From a virus, in the IMG/VR virus record IMGVR_UViG_3300046170_000371, positions 1-64,000 of that record: a DNA stretch of 64,000 nucleotides; one strand, written 5' to 3'. This document shows, piece by piece, positions 23,241 through 31,831 of this stretch. Made by a program: the position numbers and the translations under genes. A model generated the notes under the pieces. It saw only the letters and a list, made by a program, of their open reading frames with translations, did no database searches and was not told the origin of the DNA. Every line of letters begins with the position of its first letter. Position 1 is the stretch's first letter.

Positions 23241-25441
23241 CAAAAACTGTGTCAACAAAGAGAACCCTCAGCTTGTAGCTAGGGGTTGGAAAAATGTACT
23301 AGTAGATGTTGACTATCTACTTGGTTGGGTTGACAAAGGCTACGGCTGGTGTTCAACCCATTTCATTGAGCGTTACCGGAATGCAGACAATGCAGCCGGT
23401 AGCAACCTTGTCGTTATTGATATTGATGGTGACACAACACTCGATGCATTCTGGGCTACTCAGACTGCACGTGACTGGTGCTTAGCCACCTATACATCTG
23501 CAAGTCATAGCGACAAAGAGCATAGGTTCCGTGCTCTGTTTCCACTGGAGACTGATTTGGAATCAGCATCACAACACCGTGGTGCTTACTGGTTGATTGT
23601 CAACCGATTGCTAGCAGACCTTGGACTTGAATCACTTAAAGATAACTGTGGTCAAAAGCCTGAGCGCCTTTGGTATGGCAGCTCAAGTACTACTAGCCGT
23701 GTTAATGATGGCGCGATGGTTCCCGCTTTCTTGCTGGCTGATATTGACTACGAAGAGCCTGCGGATTTCGTACGTACTGATTGCGAAGACATTGATGTAC
23801 GACGCTGTCAGTGGCTCCTACGTGAGTTCCTGGAGCCTACTAGCGACGATGAGTACGAGTCTTACTACGTGCCCGTCATGGCTGCCTGCGCTGGTGTAGG
23901 TGGCGTCTTATTTGATGACTGGGTTGACTGGGTTATCCGTGGTCATCATGGTCACAAAGAAGAAAACATTAGACCTTTTAAATGGAAAGGTCTCGGTAAG
24001 TATGCAGGTCATACTAAACTGTATTCGCTTGCAAAGAAGCAAGATGCTAACTGGACTAGACACCTACCACCTGACCTTAAGTTTGGTGCTGTAGGTGGCG
24101 CTGTTGGTTATACAGAAACAGATCCACTTGTTAGTTTTGATGATGTCATTTCCCATGCTAAAGGAGAAAACCATATGGAGTTTGAACCAGAACCGTTACC
24201 TGACTCGAAAGAGGTCAAGAAGCGGGGCCGTCCAAAGAAAAGTAGTGAAGATGCTGCTAAGGAGCGTGAAGCTGACGTAGAGAAAGTAAGAACTATTCTC
24301 ACTGACCTACGTAAGAATGAGCTGACTAACGCTATTGAGTACACCGATGCTCAAGGTAAAACGATTGCACTTCAAGGTAATGACCTTGACTTGATGACTA
24401 CCAAGATGGCATGCGAGTACGGGATATTCATTCCTGAGCCACGCATTAAATCTGCTATTCAATATGCAGCGCAGAAGAATAGCTACTGTCCTATCCGTCG
24501 TTACCTTGACCACTGTGCAGCTCACGCAAAGCCTCACAAAGATTGGGACAAGGTTGGTGAAATCTTCCTAGGTAACAAGCACAGCATTGCTACTCTCGCT
24601 ATGCAACGCATGATGATTGGTGCAGTTGCTCGTGCTTATAACCCTGGCTGCTCTATGTCATGGCTACCCATCCTTGTGGGTGCTCAAGGTGTAGGTAAGT
24701 CTATGTTCTCTCGCAACCTAGTCCCTGACTTGTTGTTTGCAGAGATTACTACTCCACTAGATACACTCATCAAAGAGCAGTACAGACTGCACGTTGCTTG
24801 GTTACTAGAGCTACCTGAGATTGATAACTACTTCAACATCAGGAACATTGAGAACTTCAAGAACCTTGTGACCTAGCAGGGTAGATGAAGTGCGTTACCC
24901 ATACGCATCACTGCCATCTAAGTTGCCACGTCGCTTCGTGATGATTGGTACTACTAACCGTAACCAGTTCCTTGTAGACAGCACAGGCAACAGACGTTTC
25001 GTCCCACTAGAAATTGGTGGTGGCTTTCAGATTCCTTGGAAGCAACTAGCTGAAGAGCGTGACAGCCTCTGGGCTGCTGCAGTTCAAGCGTTCCGTAGTG
25101 GTGAAGGTTACGAGTTCAACAGTGGTGAGATTGCTGCTATCTCTGAGTACATTCAAGAGTTCGGTGACCCTGACCCCTGGATGGATAAGGTTGCTAGTTA
25201 CGTAGCAATCCGTGAGGAAGTTACAGCTGCTGATGTTCTTACACATGCACTAGAGCTTGACCCACGCAACCAAGGTCGTAGGGAAGCAAGACGTATTGCT
25301 GATGTATTGCAGACAATGGGATGGCGACGACTAGTCACCTCCCGTAAAGACCCAGTCACTGGTAAGTCTAAGTCTGTACGTGTATGGCAACGTCCTAAAG
25401 ATGACCCTCTGACTGAAGACCATATCCTTAATGACTTCTAA
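23209..25441 (+). CDS. Primase-helicase: AEP-like primase fused to VirE/D5-type ATPase (one frameshift)
   Basis: 743 residues after one extra base near 24873 (ACCTAGCAGG). N-terminal primase-like part: LVVIDIDGD (acidic pair), SASHSDKEHRFRALF and ERLWYGSSST. A Lys/Arg linker (VKKRGRPKKSSED) follows. The C-terminal helicase has Walker A VGAQGVGKS near residue 495, Walker B VAWLLELPEID, then MIGTTNRNQFLVDSTGNRRF with the sensor Asn and arginine finger. It would unwind the fork and make primers for the phage polymerase. The start could be slightly later, as it overlaps the exonuclease. Confidence 0.82.
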
Positions 25442-25590
25442 TGTATTGGACTTTTATAAATCACAACGATGGTGACGAGGTCACTGTCGAAGCGGAAGGG
25501 TTTGACGAAGCTTGTCACATCATGTTTGGAGATGATACTTATGATTATCATTCTTACGAACTAAGTGAAAGCTCTGACGACCATCCTTAA
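25441..25590 (+). CDS. Small acidic protein (49 aa)
   Basis: TAATG overlap with the primase-helicase. Very acidic (NDGDEVTVEAEGFDEACHIM), possibly a DNA-mimic-like or regulatory peptide. Unrecognised. Confidence 0.5.
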   Translation: MYWTFINHNDGDEVTVEAEGFDEACHIMFGDDTYDYHSYELSESSDDHP

Positions 25591-25642
25591 CTCACATAAA
25601 TAACCCTTTTTCACTACACTTTAACTACAGAATAAAAATATA

Positions 25643-25873
25643 ATGAATTCAAATGACATCAAAGTTGGCTTGCGTGTAGACATTGACGGCAGGACTGCAC
25701 TCGTTGTTGGTCGCCCTGAGTACTACACACCACGCGCCAAGCTTGTTCGTATCAAGTATGAAAATAGCACTCGCTATGAATACAAACTGAGCCATCAAAT
25801 GCAAGCACTGCCTATTGCTCAGCAGTATCCACACCACGGTGGTACCCATGTAAAACCTGAAGGAGAATTCTGA
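25643..25873 (+). CDS. Hypothetical small beta-rich protein (76 aa)
   Basis: Starts after an AT-rich leader. Reads VGLRVDIDGRTALVVGRPEY, SH3-like in style, and ends EGEF. Overlaps the HNH gene by one base (TGATG). Unrecognised. Confidence 0.5.
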   Translation: MNSNDIKVGLRVDIDGRTALVVGRPEYYTPRAKLVRIKYENSTRYEYKLSHQMQALPIAQQYPHHGGTHVKPEGEF

Positions 25874-26680
25874 TGGCTGAAGCTCAACCCTCTAAGAAGC
25901 GTGGCGGTCACGCTTACGGTAGACGTGTAACTCAACTCTCTAACACTGCGGAAGAGGGTGAGCTTTGTCTATATACAGGTCACTCGTTAGGTAGGTTCTC
26001 TACTCACAGCATGCGATACGACAGTCACCAAGCGTGTACTCGTTGTGTTGCATCTGCTCGTGAAGGTCGTATGTCATTTGACATTGACCGCTTGTTAAAG
26101 AAGCACCGCAAACGTGCTCTTAAGTTCTGGTCTCAAGTTGATATCAGGTAACCCTGACGATTGCTGGATGTGGAACGGCTGCATCAACAAACGCACCAAG
26201 CAACCACAGTTCTCATGGCGTCGACATGGTCTCGCTAGTTCGACTCAACATCACCCACAACGTGTTGCTATGTGGTTCACTTGGGGAGATTTAGGCTATA
26301 CAGGAGTCAAAACTACTTGCGGCGAAAAGTATTGCTGCAATCCATTTCATCTCATTCCACAGCACGTCGGTGTCTTTGTTGACCACGACAGCTACCTAGA
26401 AAGCTTTGAGCTTGCTTGTGAAATCCATACGCTTAAGCAACAGATTGCTGAGTATGTATTAGAAGAAGCACTCAAAGAACAAGAACGTCTTGACGCAACA
26501 TCAGAACTCAACGCTCGTGAAGACTTGATGCTTAACCCTGACACAGGGTTTGGCGAACGCTTTGAAGCTGTCATGACTGACATGCTTGCAGGTAGACACG
26601 CTTCTCAAGTCAACATTCATCAAGAAGGTTTACATCGTGGTCCAACAGATAATGATGAAAACCCCACGGAAGAATTTTAA
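25873..26680 (+). CDS. HNH-family endonuclease (one frameshift)
   Basis: 268 residues after one extra base near 26147. N-terminal Cys/His region (LCLYTGHSLG, QACTRCVASA) and then the phage HNH variant: CWMWNGCIN, HPQRVAMWFTWGD, CGEKYCCNPFHLI. The C-terminal 130 residues are a charged helix. HNH enzymes of this type are often homing nucleases or packaging-associated. The frameshift splits the N-terminal part from the nuclease core. Function beyond DNA cleavage is open. Confidence 0.65.
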
Positions 26681-26712
26681 TTTACTTAACATCAAACAAG
26701 AGTCATTGAATT

Positions 26713-27132
26713 ATGTCTAGACGAACTGACCTACTACAAAATCTTCTCCAATCTGATAAGTTTGGCGATGAGAAATCACAAGAGCAAAAGTTTCTTGCAG
26801 CTACTGCAGAGCTTATCTTGACTGACCTTATCAACATTGCAATCAAAGGTGTAGAAGCACAAGGGGCAGGCTCGTTGGTTATCAATCTCATGAACGACTC
26901 CACGACATTTATGTCAGGGAGTTCTATTGAAGCTGATATCTATACTGCTGAGCAAGAAGAGGATGCTGACATCCTTGAGTTTTTGCGTGGACTGATGGAA
27001 GAAATCGACACTAATGACTGGTCAACAAACGTATTAATTACCTTGATTAGTGATGCTGGAACAAGAACATTTGCTGTCGAAGCAGGAGGGAGCCAAGAGA
27101 GCTTCAGCGCGATCGCAGCAGAATTTATCTGA
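26713..27132 (+). CDS. Hypothetical acidic protein (139 aa)
   Basis: Helical start (SRRTDLLQNLLQSDKFGDEK), then a Val/Ile-rich part and an acidic stretch (EQEEDADILEFLRGLMEEID). Unrecognised. Its end overlaps the methylase start in another frame. Confidence 0.5.
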   Translation: MSRRTDLLQNLLQSDKFGDEKSQEQKFLAATAELILTDLINIAIKGVEAQGAGSLVINLMNDSTTFMSGSSIEADIYTAEQEEDADILEFLRGLMEEIDTNDWSTNVLITLISDAGTRTFAVEAGGSQESFSAIAAEFI

Positions 27133-27723
27133 CAAACTCAAAGCTTCTGGATTAAAGCTACCGTTGTACCCAACGCCACAGCTCATTGAGCGTGCGCGTG
27201 AAGTCATGGGTAGCATTGACTTTGACCCTACCTCTGACCCTGTACAGCAGGTGCTGGTAGATGCAACTTCAGTTCCATCATTAGAAAGCAATCCACTCAA
27301 AGAGCATTGGCACGGGAACGTATGGGTTGCACCTAAGGGTGCGGTACGTAACTCCCGTATCTGGTTAAACAAAACCATTAACGAGTATCGCAATGGCTAT
27401 ATCAATAGCTTTGTATTCTTTACCAGTGCATCTGAAATCATTAGAGCGAACACCAGTTATCTGGGACTACCCAGTCTGCATACCTTTCAAACGTATCAAG
27501 CAACTGCGTGCTACGTCTAATGGGTTTGAACCTGTCTGCCCATCTACTTGGAATGCCATTGTCTATGGTCCACCACTAGATACTATGATGAATGACATTG
27601 ACAAAGTCACATTGTTTCATAACAAGTTCCGTGATAGTCGGTCGTGTTATTTACAATGAATATGCAGGAGATAGCTGGGCTAAAGACCTAGAGTATTACG
27701 AAGAAAGCAAGGGGAACATCTAA
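27053..27723 (+). CDS. Second Dam-like phage N6-adenine methyltransferase-related protein (two frameshifts)
   Basis: 222 residues after extra bases near 27465 and 27635. LPLYPTPQLIERAREVMGSI and DFDPTSDPVQ match the start of the phage N-6-adenine-methyltransferase family, EHWHGNVWVAPKG sits where the DPPY-type motif is expected (here APKG, so the catalytic motif is altered), and FVFFTSASEIIR plus VCIPFKRI follow. It may be inactive or have another specificity. The start at 27053 overlaps the previous gene by 80 bases and is uncertain. Confidence 0.55.
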
Positions 27724-28134
27724 TGAGCAAAGCATATAACCCCTAGCTACATGTACAACTTCCCATCTGGATTAAACATCATCCCGTGCCGATTGATTCA
27801 ACGTGATGGCACTTTGATGTGGAAGCACGCTCTGCTCTATCAAGGTCAGCTTAGTTTGCCTGCTACAGAAGCACACGAGCAGCACATAATAAAAACTGCT
27901 CAGCGCCTAGAGGAACTGAACAGTTGGGTGTCTCGTGATTTAGAACCATGGAATGGAATCAAAATCATTGCTTGGTATGCTCCTCACATTGAAGAGCTAG
28001 CCGAAGGTATTGGTGTTTATTTCAAGCACTCACAGTATGATACTAATCAAATATCTGATATCTTATCTGCACATATTCAAAGTCATGAGACCTTGAATGC
28101 TAACGATAGATACGTATATTTTAAGCGCTGTTGA
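27723..28134 (+). CDS. Hypothetical protein (136 aa, one frameshift)
   Basis: Starts MSKAYNP in a TAATG overlap; one extra C in AACCCCTAG at about 27740 gives a false stop, and the next frame continues SYMYNFPSGLNIIPCRLIQR. Helical middle and a Tyr-rich end. Unrecognised. Ends just before a hairpin. Confidence 0.5.
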
Positions 28135-28136
28135 TT

Positions 28137-28156
28137 GCGCCCTAACGGGCGCTTTA
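28137..28156. terminator. GCGCCC-TAAC-GGGCGC hairpin between convergent genes
   Basis: Perfect 6-bp stem between the plus-strand 28134 stop and the minus-strand 28160 stop, with a short TTTATAA tail. It can act in either direction. Confidence 0.65.
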
Positions 28157-28159
28157 TAA

Positions 28160-28498
28160 CTATAGCGAATCTATTAGACGGTTCAAATACCACCTAGCTT
28201 TCTCTGCATCTTGCTTAGGATCATCCTTAAGCCAGAGACGCAGCAAATACTTTAGTGCCTGTGCTTGCAGCATACCTGCCTTAACTTCAGGTGCATCTTG
28301 AATAGCATCTTCAATGATGTCAATAGCTTCTTGACTGCCACGTGTGTAATGTGCAGGGCTATTAACTTTGTCTGACTTCTTGTACTCGCTGAAAGTAATC
28401 ACATCATCTGCAATATGAAAGGGAACAGTTTTCTTATTAGCAATACGTTCCCAGTTATCGTAATCCTCAAGGTTCTGCTTAAACTTTTCGTAGTCCAT
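28160..28498 (-). CDS. DUF3310 (SaV-like) protein
   Basis: 112 residues from ATG 28498. C-terminal region KVNSPAHYTRGSQEAIDIIE and ALKYLLRLWLKDDPKQDAEKARWYL is the DUF3310 signature (VNxPxHY ... KYLxR ... DxxKAxWYL). Present in many phages; molecular role unclear, sometimes linked to nucleotide kinases. Inverted relative to its neighbours and bounded by a hairpin, so an inserted unit. Confidence 0.8.
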   Translation of the reverse strand: MDYEKFKQNLEDYDNWERIANKKTVPFHIADDVITFSEYKKSDKVNSPAHYTRGSQEAIDIIEDAIQDAPEVKAGMLQAQALKYLLRLWLKDDPKQDAEKARWYLNRLIDSL

Positions 28499-28553
28499 AT
28501 GTAGTCGCAACTATGTGTTTCACTACCTAATATAGGAGTGAAAGTACTATTTT

Positions 28554-29120
28554 GTGGATATGATTGCACCATTAGGAGACCCGACTTATATTAAAAATAA
28601 AGAGAAATACTTTATGTCTATTGCTAAGACTGTAGGACTTGCTTCAACGCATCCTAAGTCTCCTGGCGGCTGCATTCTCGTACGTGACCGAGAGATTATT
28701 GGAGATGGACGTTCCATTCTCACAGCATCCAAAGTTGAAATTGATTGCCTGACATATGCCATTGCAACATGCTCTAAGCGAGGGACACCTACTGCTGGAG
28801 CGACCGTCTATACAACACGCTATCCCTTCTCTGCCTCAGTCTTTCAGTGTTACCTCATGGGTATTAAAAAGATTGTTGTCCTTGCACATGAATGGGAAGC
28901 TTATTACAAAGATGAATTCCGTCGAGCTGCACGGCTTGGACGTGAACTAAGCATCGCTATCGAACCCCTCTTTGATGAGGAAGACCCACGCTTTGGGGTT
29001 AACAAAGCACCTAAACGCAAACTTGAAAAAGAACTCTACGACGCATCAACTTTTGTTGTCGATGAGTATGACCCAAAAACTACTACTGAAAATCTAGATG
29101 ACTACCAACCTACTGTTTGA
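28554..29120 (+). CDS. dCMP deaminase-like protein with degenerate zinc motifs
   Basis: 188 residues from GTG 28554 (ATG at 28560 possible), with AGGAG 15 bases upstream. The layout follows dCMP/CMP deaminases: GGCILVRDREIIGDGRS, SKVEIDCLTYAI and YTTRYPFSASVFQCYLMGIK with KIV. The expected HAE reads VEI and the expected PCxxC reads PFSAS, so the canonical zinc ligands are missing and catalysis is doubtful. It may be a regulatory or structural relic. It overlaps the exonuclease gene by 23 bases. Confidence 0.6.
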   Translation: MDMIAPLGDPTYIKNKEKYFMSIAKTVGLASTHPKSPGGCILVRDREIIGDGRSILTASKVEIDCLTYAIATCSKRGTPTAGATVYTTRYPFSASVFQCYLMGIKKIVVLAHEWEAYYKDEFRRAARLGRELSIAIEPLFDEEDPRFGVNKAPKRKLEKELYDASTFVVDEYDPKTTTENLDDYQPTV

Positions 29121-29628
29121 CATTGAATCCACTGGCCTGCTTCGTCGCGGCTCCACCATCCATTGCATTGTTGTGCGTGACATGAGCACAGCTAACGACC
29201 CTATTGTCTTTGACTACAAGCCTGAGCGTGCTGTCGTTCAAGGCATCAAGCAGCTTGAGAATGCTGATGCACTCATTGGTCACAACATTGCTGGCTATGA
29301 CATCCCACTTATCAAAGAGCAGTTCCCTGACTTCGACTTCCAAGGTGAAGTGCTTGACACTCTTGTCATGTCTCGCTTGTACTATCCAAACATCAGTGAC
29401 CGCGATTATGAGCGTCGTCCTGATGGCATGCCTCAGCGTTTGTATGGACGTCATTCACTCGAAGCATGGGGCTATCGCTTAAAGTGTTTCAAGGGAGACT
29501 TTGCTAAGAACGAAAGCAACGACTGGAGTACTTACACCCCTGAGATGCTTGATTACTGCATCCAAGATACGCAAGTCACACTGCGTTTATACGAACTACT
29601 ACAACGAAGAATGGAGACTTATGCCTGA
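29098..29628 (+). CDS. 3'-5' exonuclease part of a split family A DNA polymerase
   Basis: 176 residues with the proofreading motifs: Exo I LLFDIESTGLL (DxE) near residue 8, Exo II IGHNIAGYDIPL near residue 60, and Exo III YCIQDTQVTLRLYEL near residue 155. It equals the N-terminal half of T7 gp5 but ends with its own TGA. The polymerase ORF starts at an ATG eight bases upstream of that stop, so the two could be coupled and assemble in trans. A split polymerase is, as I recall, a reported hallmark of this cyanophage lineage. Confidence 0.85.
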   Translation: MTTNLLFDIESTGLLRRGSTIHCIVVRDMSTANDPIVFDYKPERAVVQGIKQLENADALIGHNIAGYDIPLIKEQFPDFDFQGEVLDTLVMSRLYYPNISDRDYERRPDGMPQRLYGRHSLEAWGYRLKCFKGDFAKNESNDWSTYTPEMLDYCIQDTQVTLRLYELLQRRMETYA

Positions 29629-30923
29629 TTACATCAAACTCGAAATGGATATGGCCATGCTTATGGCTCAGCAAGAAGCATCAGGGTTTCGCTTTGATAT
29701 GGATGCTGCAGTGCGTGTTCGTGCACAGCTCCAGGATGAGTTTGATTCTATTACTGATGCTATTGCCAAAATATATCTGTACGTACCAGGTAAAGTCTTT
29801 ACTCCCAAGCGTGCAGATAAGAAGCGTGGCTACGTAGCAGGTGCTCCTATGACACGTCTGACTGACTTCAATCCGACGTCACGTCAGAACATTGCATGGG
29901 CATTGCAGACCTTCCGTGGTGCTCGTTTTACAAGGGTTACAGAGACTGGTAAGCCTAAAGGTTGATGAAGCAACTCTCTCTGAGGTGCGGGACATTGCAC
30001 TGTCTGCTGGTAATCAGCAGCTGCATGACGAGTGTGAGATGTTTATCCGTTTGTTGACACTGCAGAAGTGGCTGGGTCAGCTGTCCGAGGGAACCAACTC
30101 TTGGTTCAACTCTATTGAGGGGGACGGCTGTATCCACCACAGCTGCACACTGTCAACACAGACGGGACGTAACGCTCACCGTGGTCCCAACTTGGGCCAG
30201 GTCGTCTCTGCACCATGGGCACGTGAACTATTTGTTCCACACCCTGGTCACATCATGGTGGGTGCTGACTTAGAAGGACTGGAATTAAGACTGCTTGGGC
30301 ACTACCTAGCAGCCTTTGATGAAGGCTCCTTCGCTGAGGTTGTTGTCAACGGCGACATCCATCAACAGAACGCTGACCGTGTGGGGTGTACACGTACACA
30401 AGTCAAGACCCTCACGTATGCGTTCATATACGGTGCAGGTGACGTGAAGCTGGGACATAGTCTTCAGCCTGAGCTGTCAGATGCACAGAAGAAAACACTT
30501 GGCGGTGAGTTACGCCGCAAATTCCTTGACGCTATCCCTGGATTGGAGCCATTAGTAGATGCAGTTAAACTTAAAGTTCGGTCAACTGGTCGCCTTAGGG
30601 GCCTTGATGGGCGTCCTATATTCTGTCGTGCTGAGCACAGTAGTCCCAACTTCTTACTTCAGTCTGCCGGAGCAATCATCTCCAAGCGATGGGTGGTGAT
30701 TGGGCAGCAACTGTTAGATGATGCAGGGCTTACGTATGACCGTGACTACACTCGCTGTGCTTACGTGCACGATGAAGTACAGATGTCTGTCGTGCCTGCT
30801 GAAGTTGACCGTATGAAGATGCTGTTAGAAGCAGCAGCACCTGAAGCTGGTAAGTACTACAACCTGCGTGTGCCTATTGCTGCAGCTGCAGACCATGGTT
30901 CCTCATGGCAAGAGACCCACTAA
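29621..30923 (+). CDS. Family A DNA polymerase catalytic part (split gene, one frameshift)
   Basis: 433 residues after one extra G near 29957. Motif A MVGADLEGLELRLLGHYLA, motif B RTQVKTLTYAFIYGAGDVKL and motif C YVHDEVQ are all present and T7-like. The residue equivalent to E. coli Pol I Phe762 (T7 Tyr526) is Tyr. It lacks its own exonuclease domain, which is the preceding gene. The ATG at 29621 overlaps the exonuclease stop. It is the replicative polymerase, acting with the primase-helicase. It ends in a TAATG junction with the GIY-YIG gene. Confidence 0.92.
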
Positions 30924-31441
30924 TGAAGTACTTTGTATATGTATATAGCGCAGACAACGGAACTGCGTATTACGTTGGTAAAGGTTCTCTTAAGCGTGTC
31001 TTTATGAAGCACGATGTTCCAGTACCTAGGCCCGAGCTAATACAAAAGTTCTCGTTTGCTACCGAGCAAGAGGCGTGGGAAACAGAGATACAACTGATTA
31101 GTTTGTTTGGACGTCAGCAAGATGGCGGTACATTACTGAACTTATCTACAGGTGGTAAATCCGGAATGGCTGGTGTGGTTCAAAGCGAATGTCTCAAACA
31201 GCGACGTTCTTTAATAACTAAAAAATACCATGCTACTAACGGACACCCTTCCCTAGGACTTACTGGTAGTAAATCCCTTAATAGTCGTGCATACATTATT
31301 AACTTTCCAGATGGAAATGTTGTTGAAATTGTAGGCTTAAATGCCTTTTGTAGAGAACATAATCTTGACCCAAGTGCGATGTGTAGAGTATCTAAAGGTA
31401 AGGCTACTCATCACAAAGGTTTCACTTGTTCTAGAATATAA
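30923..31441 (+). CDS. GIY-YIG homing endonuclease
   Basis: 172 residues. YFVYVYSADNGTAYYVGKGS gives the GIY-YIG core, with the catalytic-region Arg/Lys (LKRVFMKH) and Glu (EQEAWETEIQLISLFGRQ). The C-terminal half contains NUMOD-like DNA-binding repeats (SGMAGVVQ, GLTGSKSLNSRA, VGLNAFCREHNLDPSAMCRV). It sits directly after the polymerase gene, a classic homing target, and before the riboswitch. Confidence 0.82.
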   Translation: MKYFVYVYSADNGTAYYVGKGSLKRVFMKHDVPVPRPELIQKFSFATEQEAWETEIQLISLFGRQQDGGTLLNLSTGGKSGMAGVVQSECLKQRRSLITKKYHATNGHPSLGLTGSKSLNSRAYIINFPDGNVVEIVGLNAFCREHNLDPSAMCRVSKGKATHHKGFTCSRI

Positions 31442-31444
31442 ATA

Positions 31445-31501
31445 CGTTGAACCGCACATATTGCGGTCGCAAGTAGTCTGATGAAAGCAGACGAAGCAAC
31501 G
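31445..31501 (+). ncRNA. Glutamine riboswitch (downstream-peptide motif)
   Basis: The 57-base segment folds as a three-way junction: P1 CGTTG/CAACG, hairpin CCGCA-CATAT-TGCGG, the conserved linker TCGCAAGTA, hairpin GTCTG-ATGAAAG-CAGAC, then GAAG and the P1 closing strand. This matches the glnA/downstream-peptide class of glutamine aptamers from cyanobacteria and marine phage metagenomes. It lies 20 bases upstream of a small-protein start, the location typical of this class. Ligand binding is inferred from consensus. Confidence 0.85.
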
Positions 31502-31520
31502 GGAAACGTACCACATCACT

Positions 31521-31715
31521 ATGGAGTTTCCAATGACCCAATTACAAGCCCGTGCTGTCGAAAATGCTCGCAAAGAGTACCGTCGTGCACAGAACGAACT
31601 GCGTGTACACCGTCTGTCTGAGACGCGTTACCGTGGTATCCCCACAGTTAAAGCCGACACTCCTCAAGAGCGTCACGGCTGTTTCACATATCGTGGCGTA
31701 AGTTACTGCCACTAA
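31521..31715 (+). CDS. Small riboswitch-controlled protein, PirA/downstream-peptide-like
   Basis: 64 residues from ATG 31521 (ATG 31533 possible). N-terminal basic helix AVENARKEYRRAQNELRVH and C-terminal CFTYRGVSYCH. This combination resembles the small cyanobacterial proteins found under glutamine riboswitches, including PirA, which interacts with PII to control arginine synthesis. Placed under a glutamine sensor, it would respond to nitrogen status of the infected cell. A terminator follows, so it is a single-gene unit. The PirA link is my inference. Confidence 0.6.
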   Translation: MEFPMTQLQARAVENARKEYRRAQNELRVHRLSETRYRGIPTVKADTPQERHGCFTYRGVSYCH

Positions 31716-31738
31716 TTGACAATCAAATAAGTGTATAT

Positions 31739-31763
31739 CCCTCCTATCGGAGGGTCTTTTTTT
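31739..31763 (+). terminator. Rho-independent terminator
   Basis: CCCTCC-TATC-GGAGGG stem, then seven T residues after a C. Ends the riboswitch transcript. Confidence 0.85.
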
Positions 31764-31831
31764 GTTCTTTTTTAACATATAATAATCTAAGCGATGAGTA
31801 TAAATCGCTATACATACGTATTAAATCTATT

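Noticed and set aside
29615-29630. Counting the exonuclease/polymerase break as one more sequencing indel
   Set aside because: It could be one extra C, but overlapping start and stop signals and the recalled report of a split polymerase in a lineage with the same gene set favour a true split. Left open in the findings.
31441-31520. 3' part of a group I intron, or a hammerhead ribozyme, after the GIY-YIG gene
   Set aside because: CTGATGA suggested a hammerhead, but the segment is explained fully by the three-way junction of the glutamine riboswitch, and no split exon is seen.
31790-31831. T4-like late promoter (TATAAAT) before the beta-barrel gene
   Set aside because: AT-rich leaders with this word are common before many genes here, and no T4-type late transcription factors are visible.
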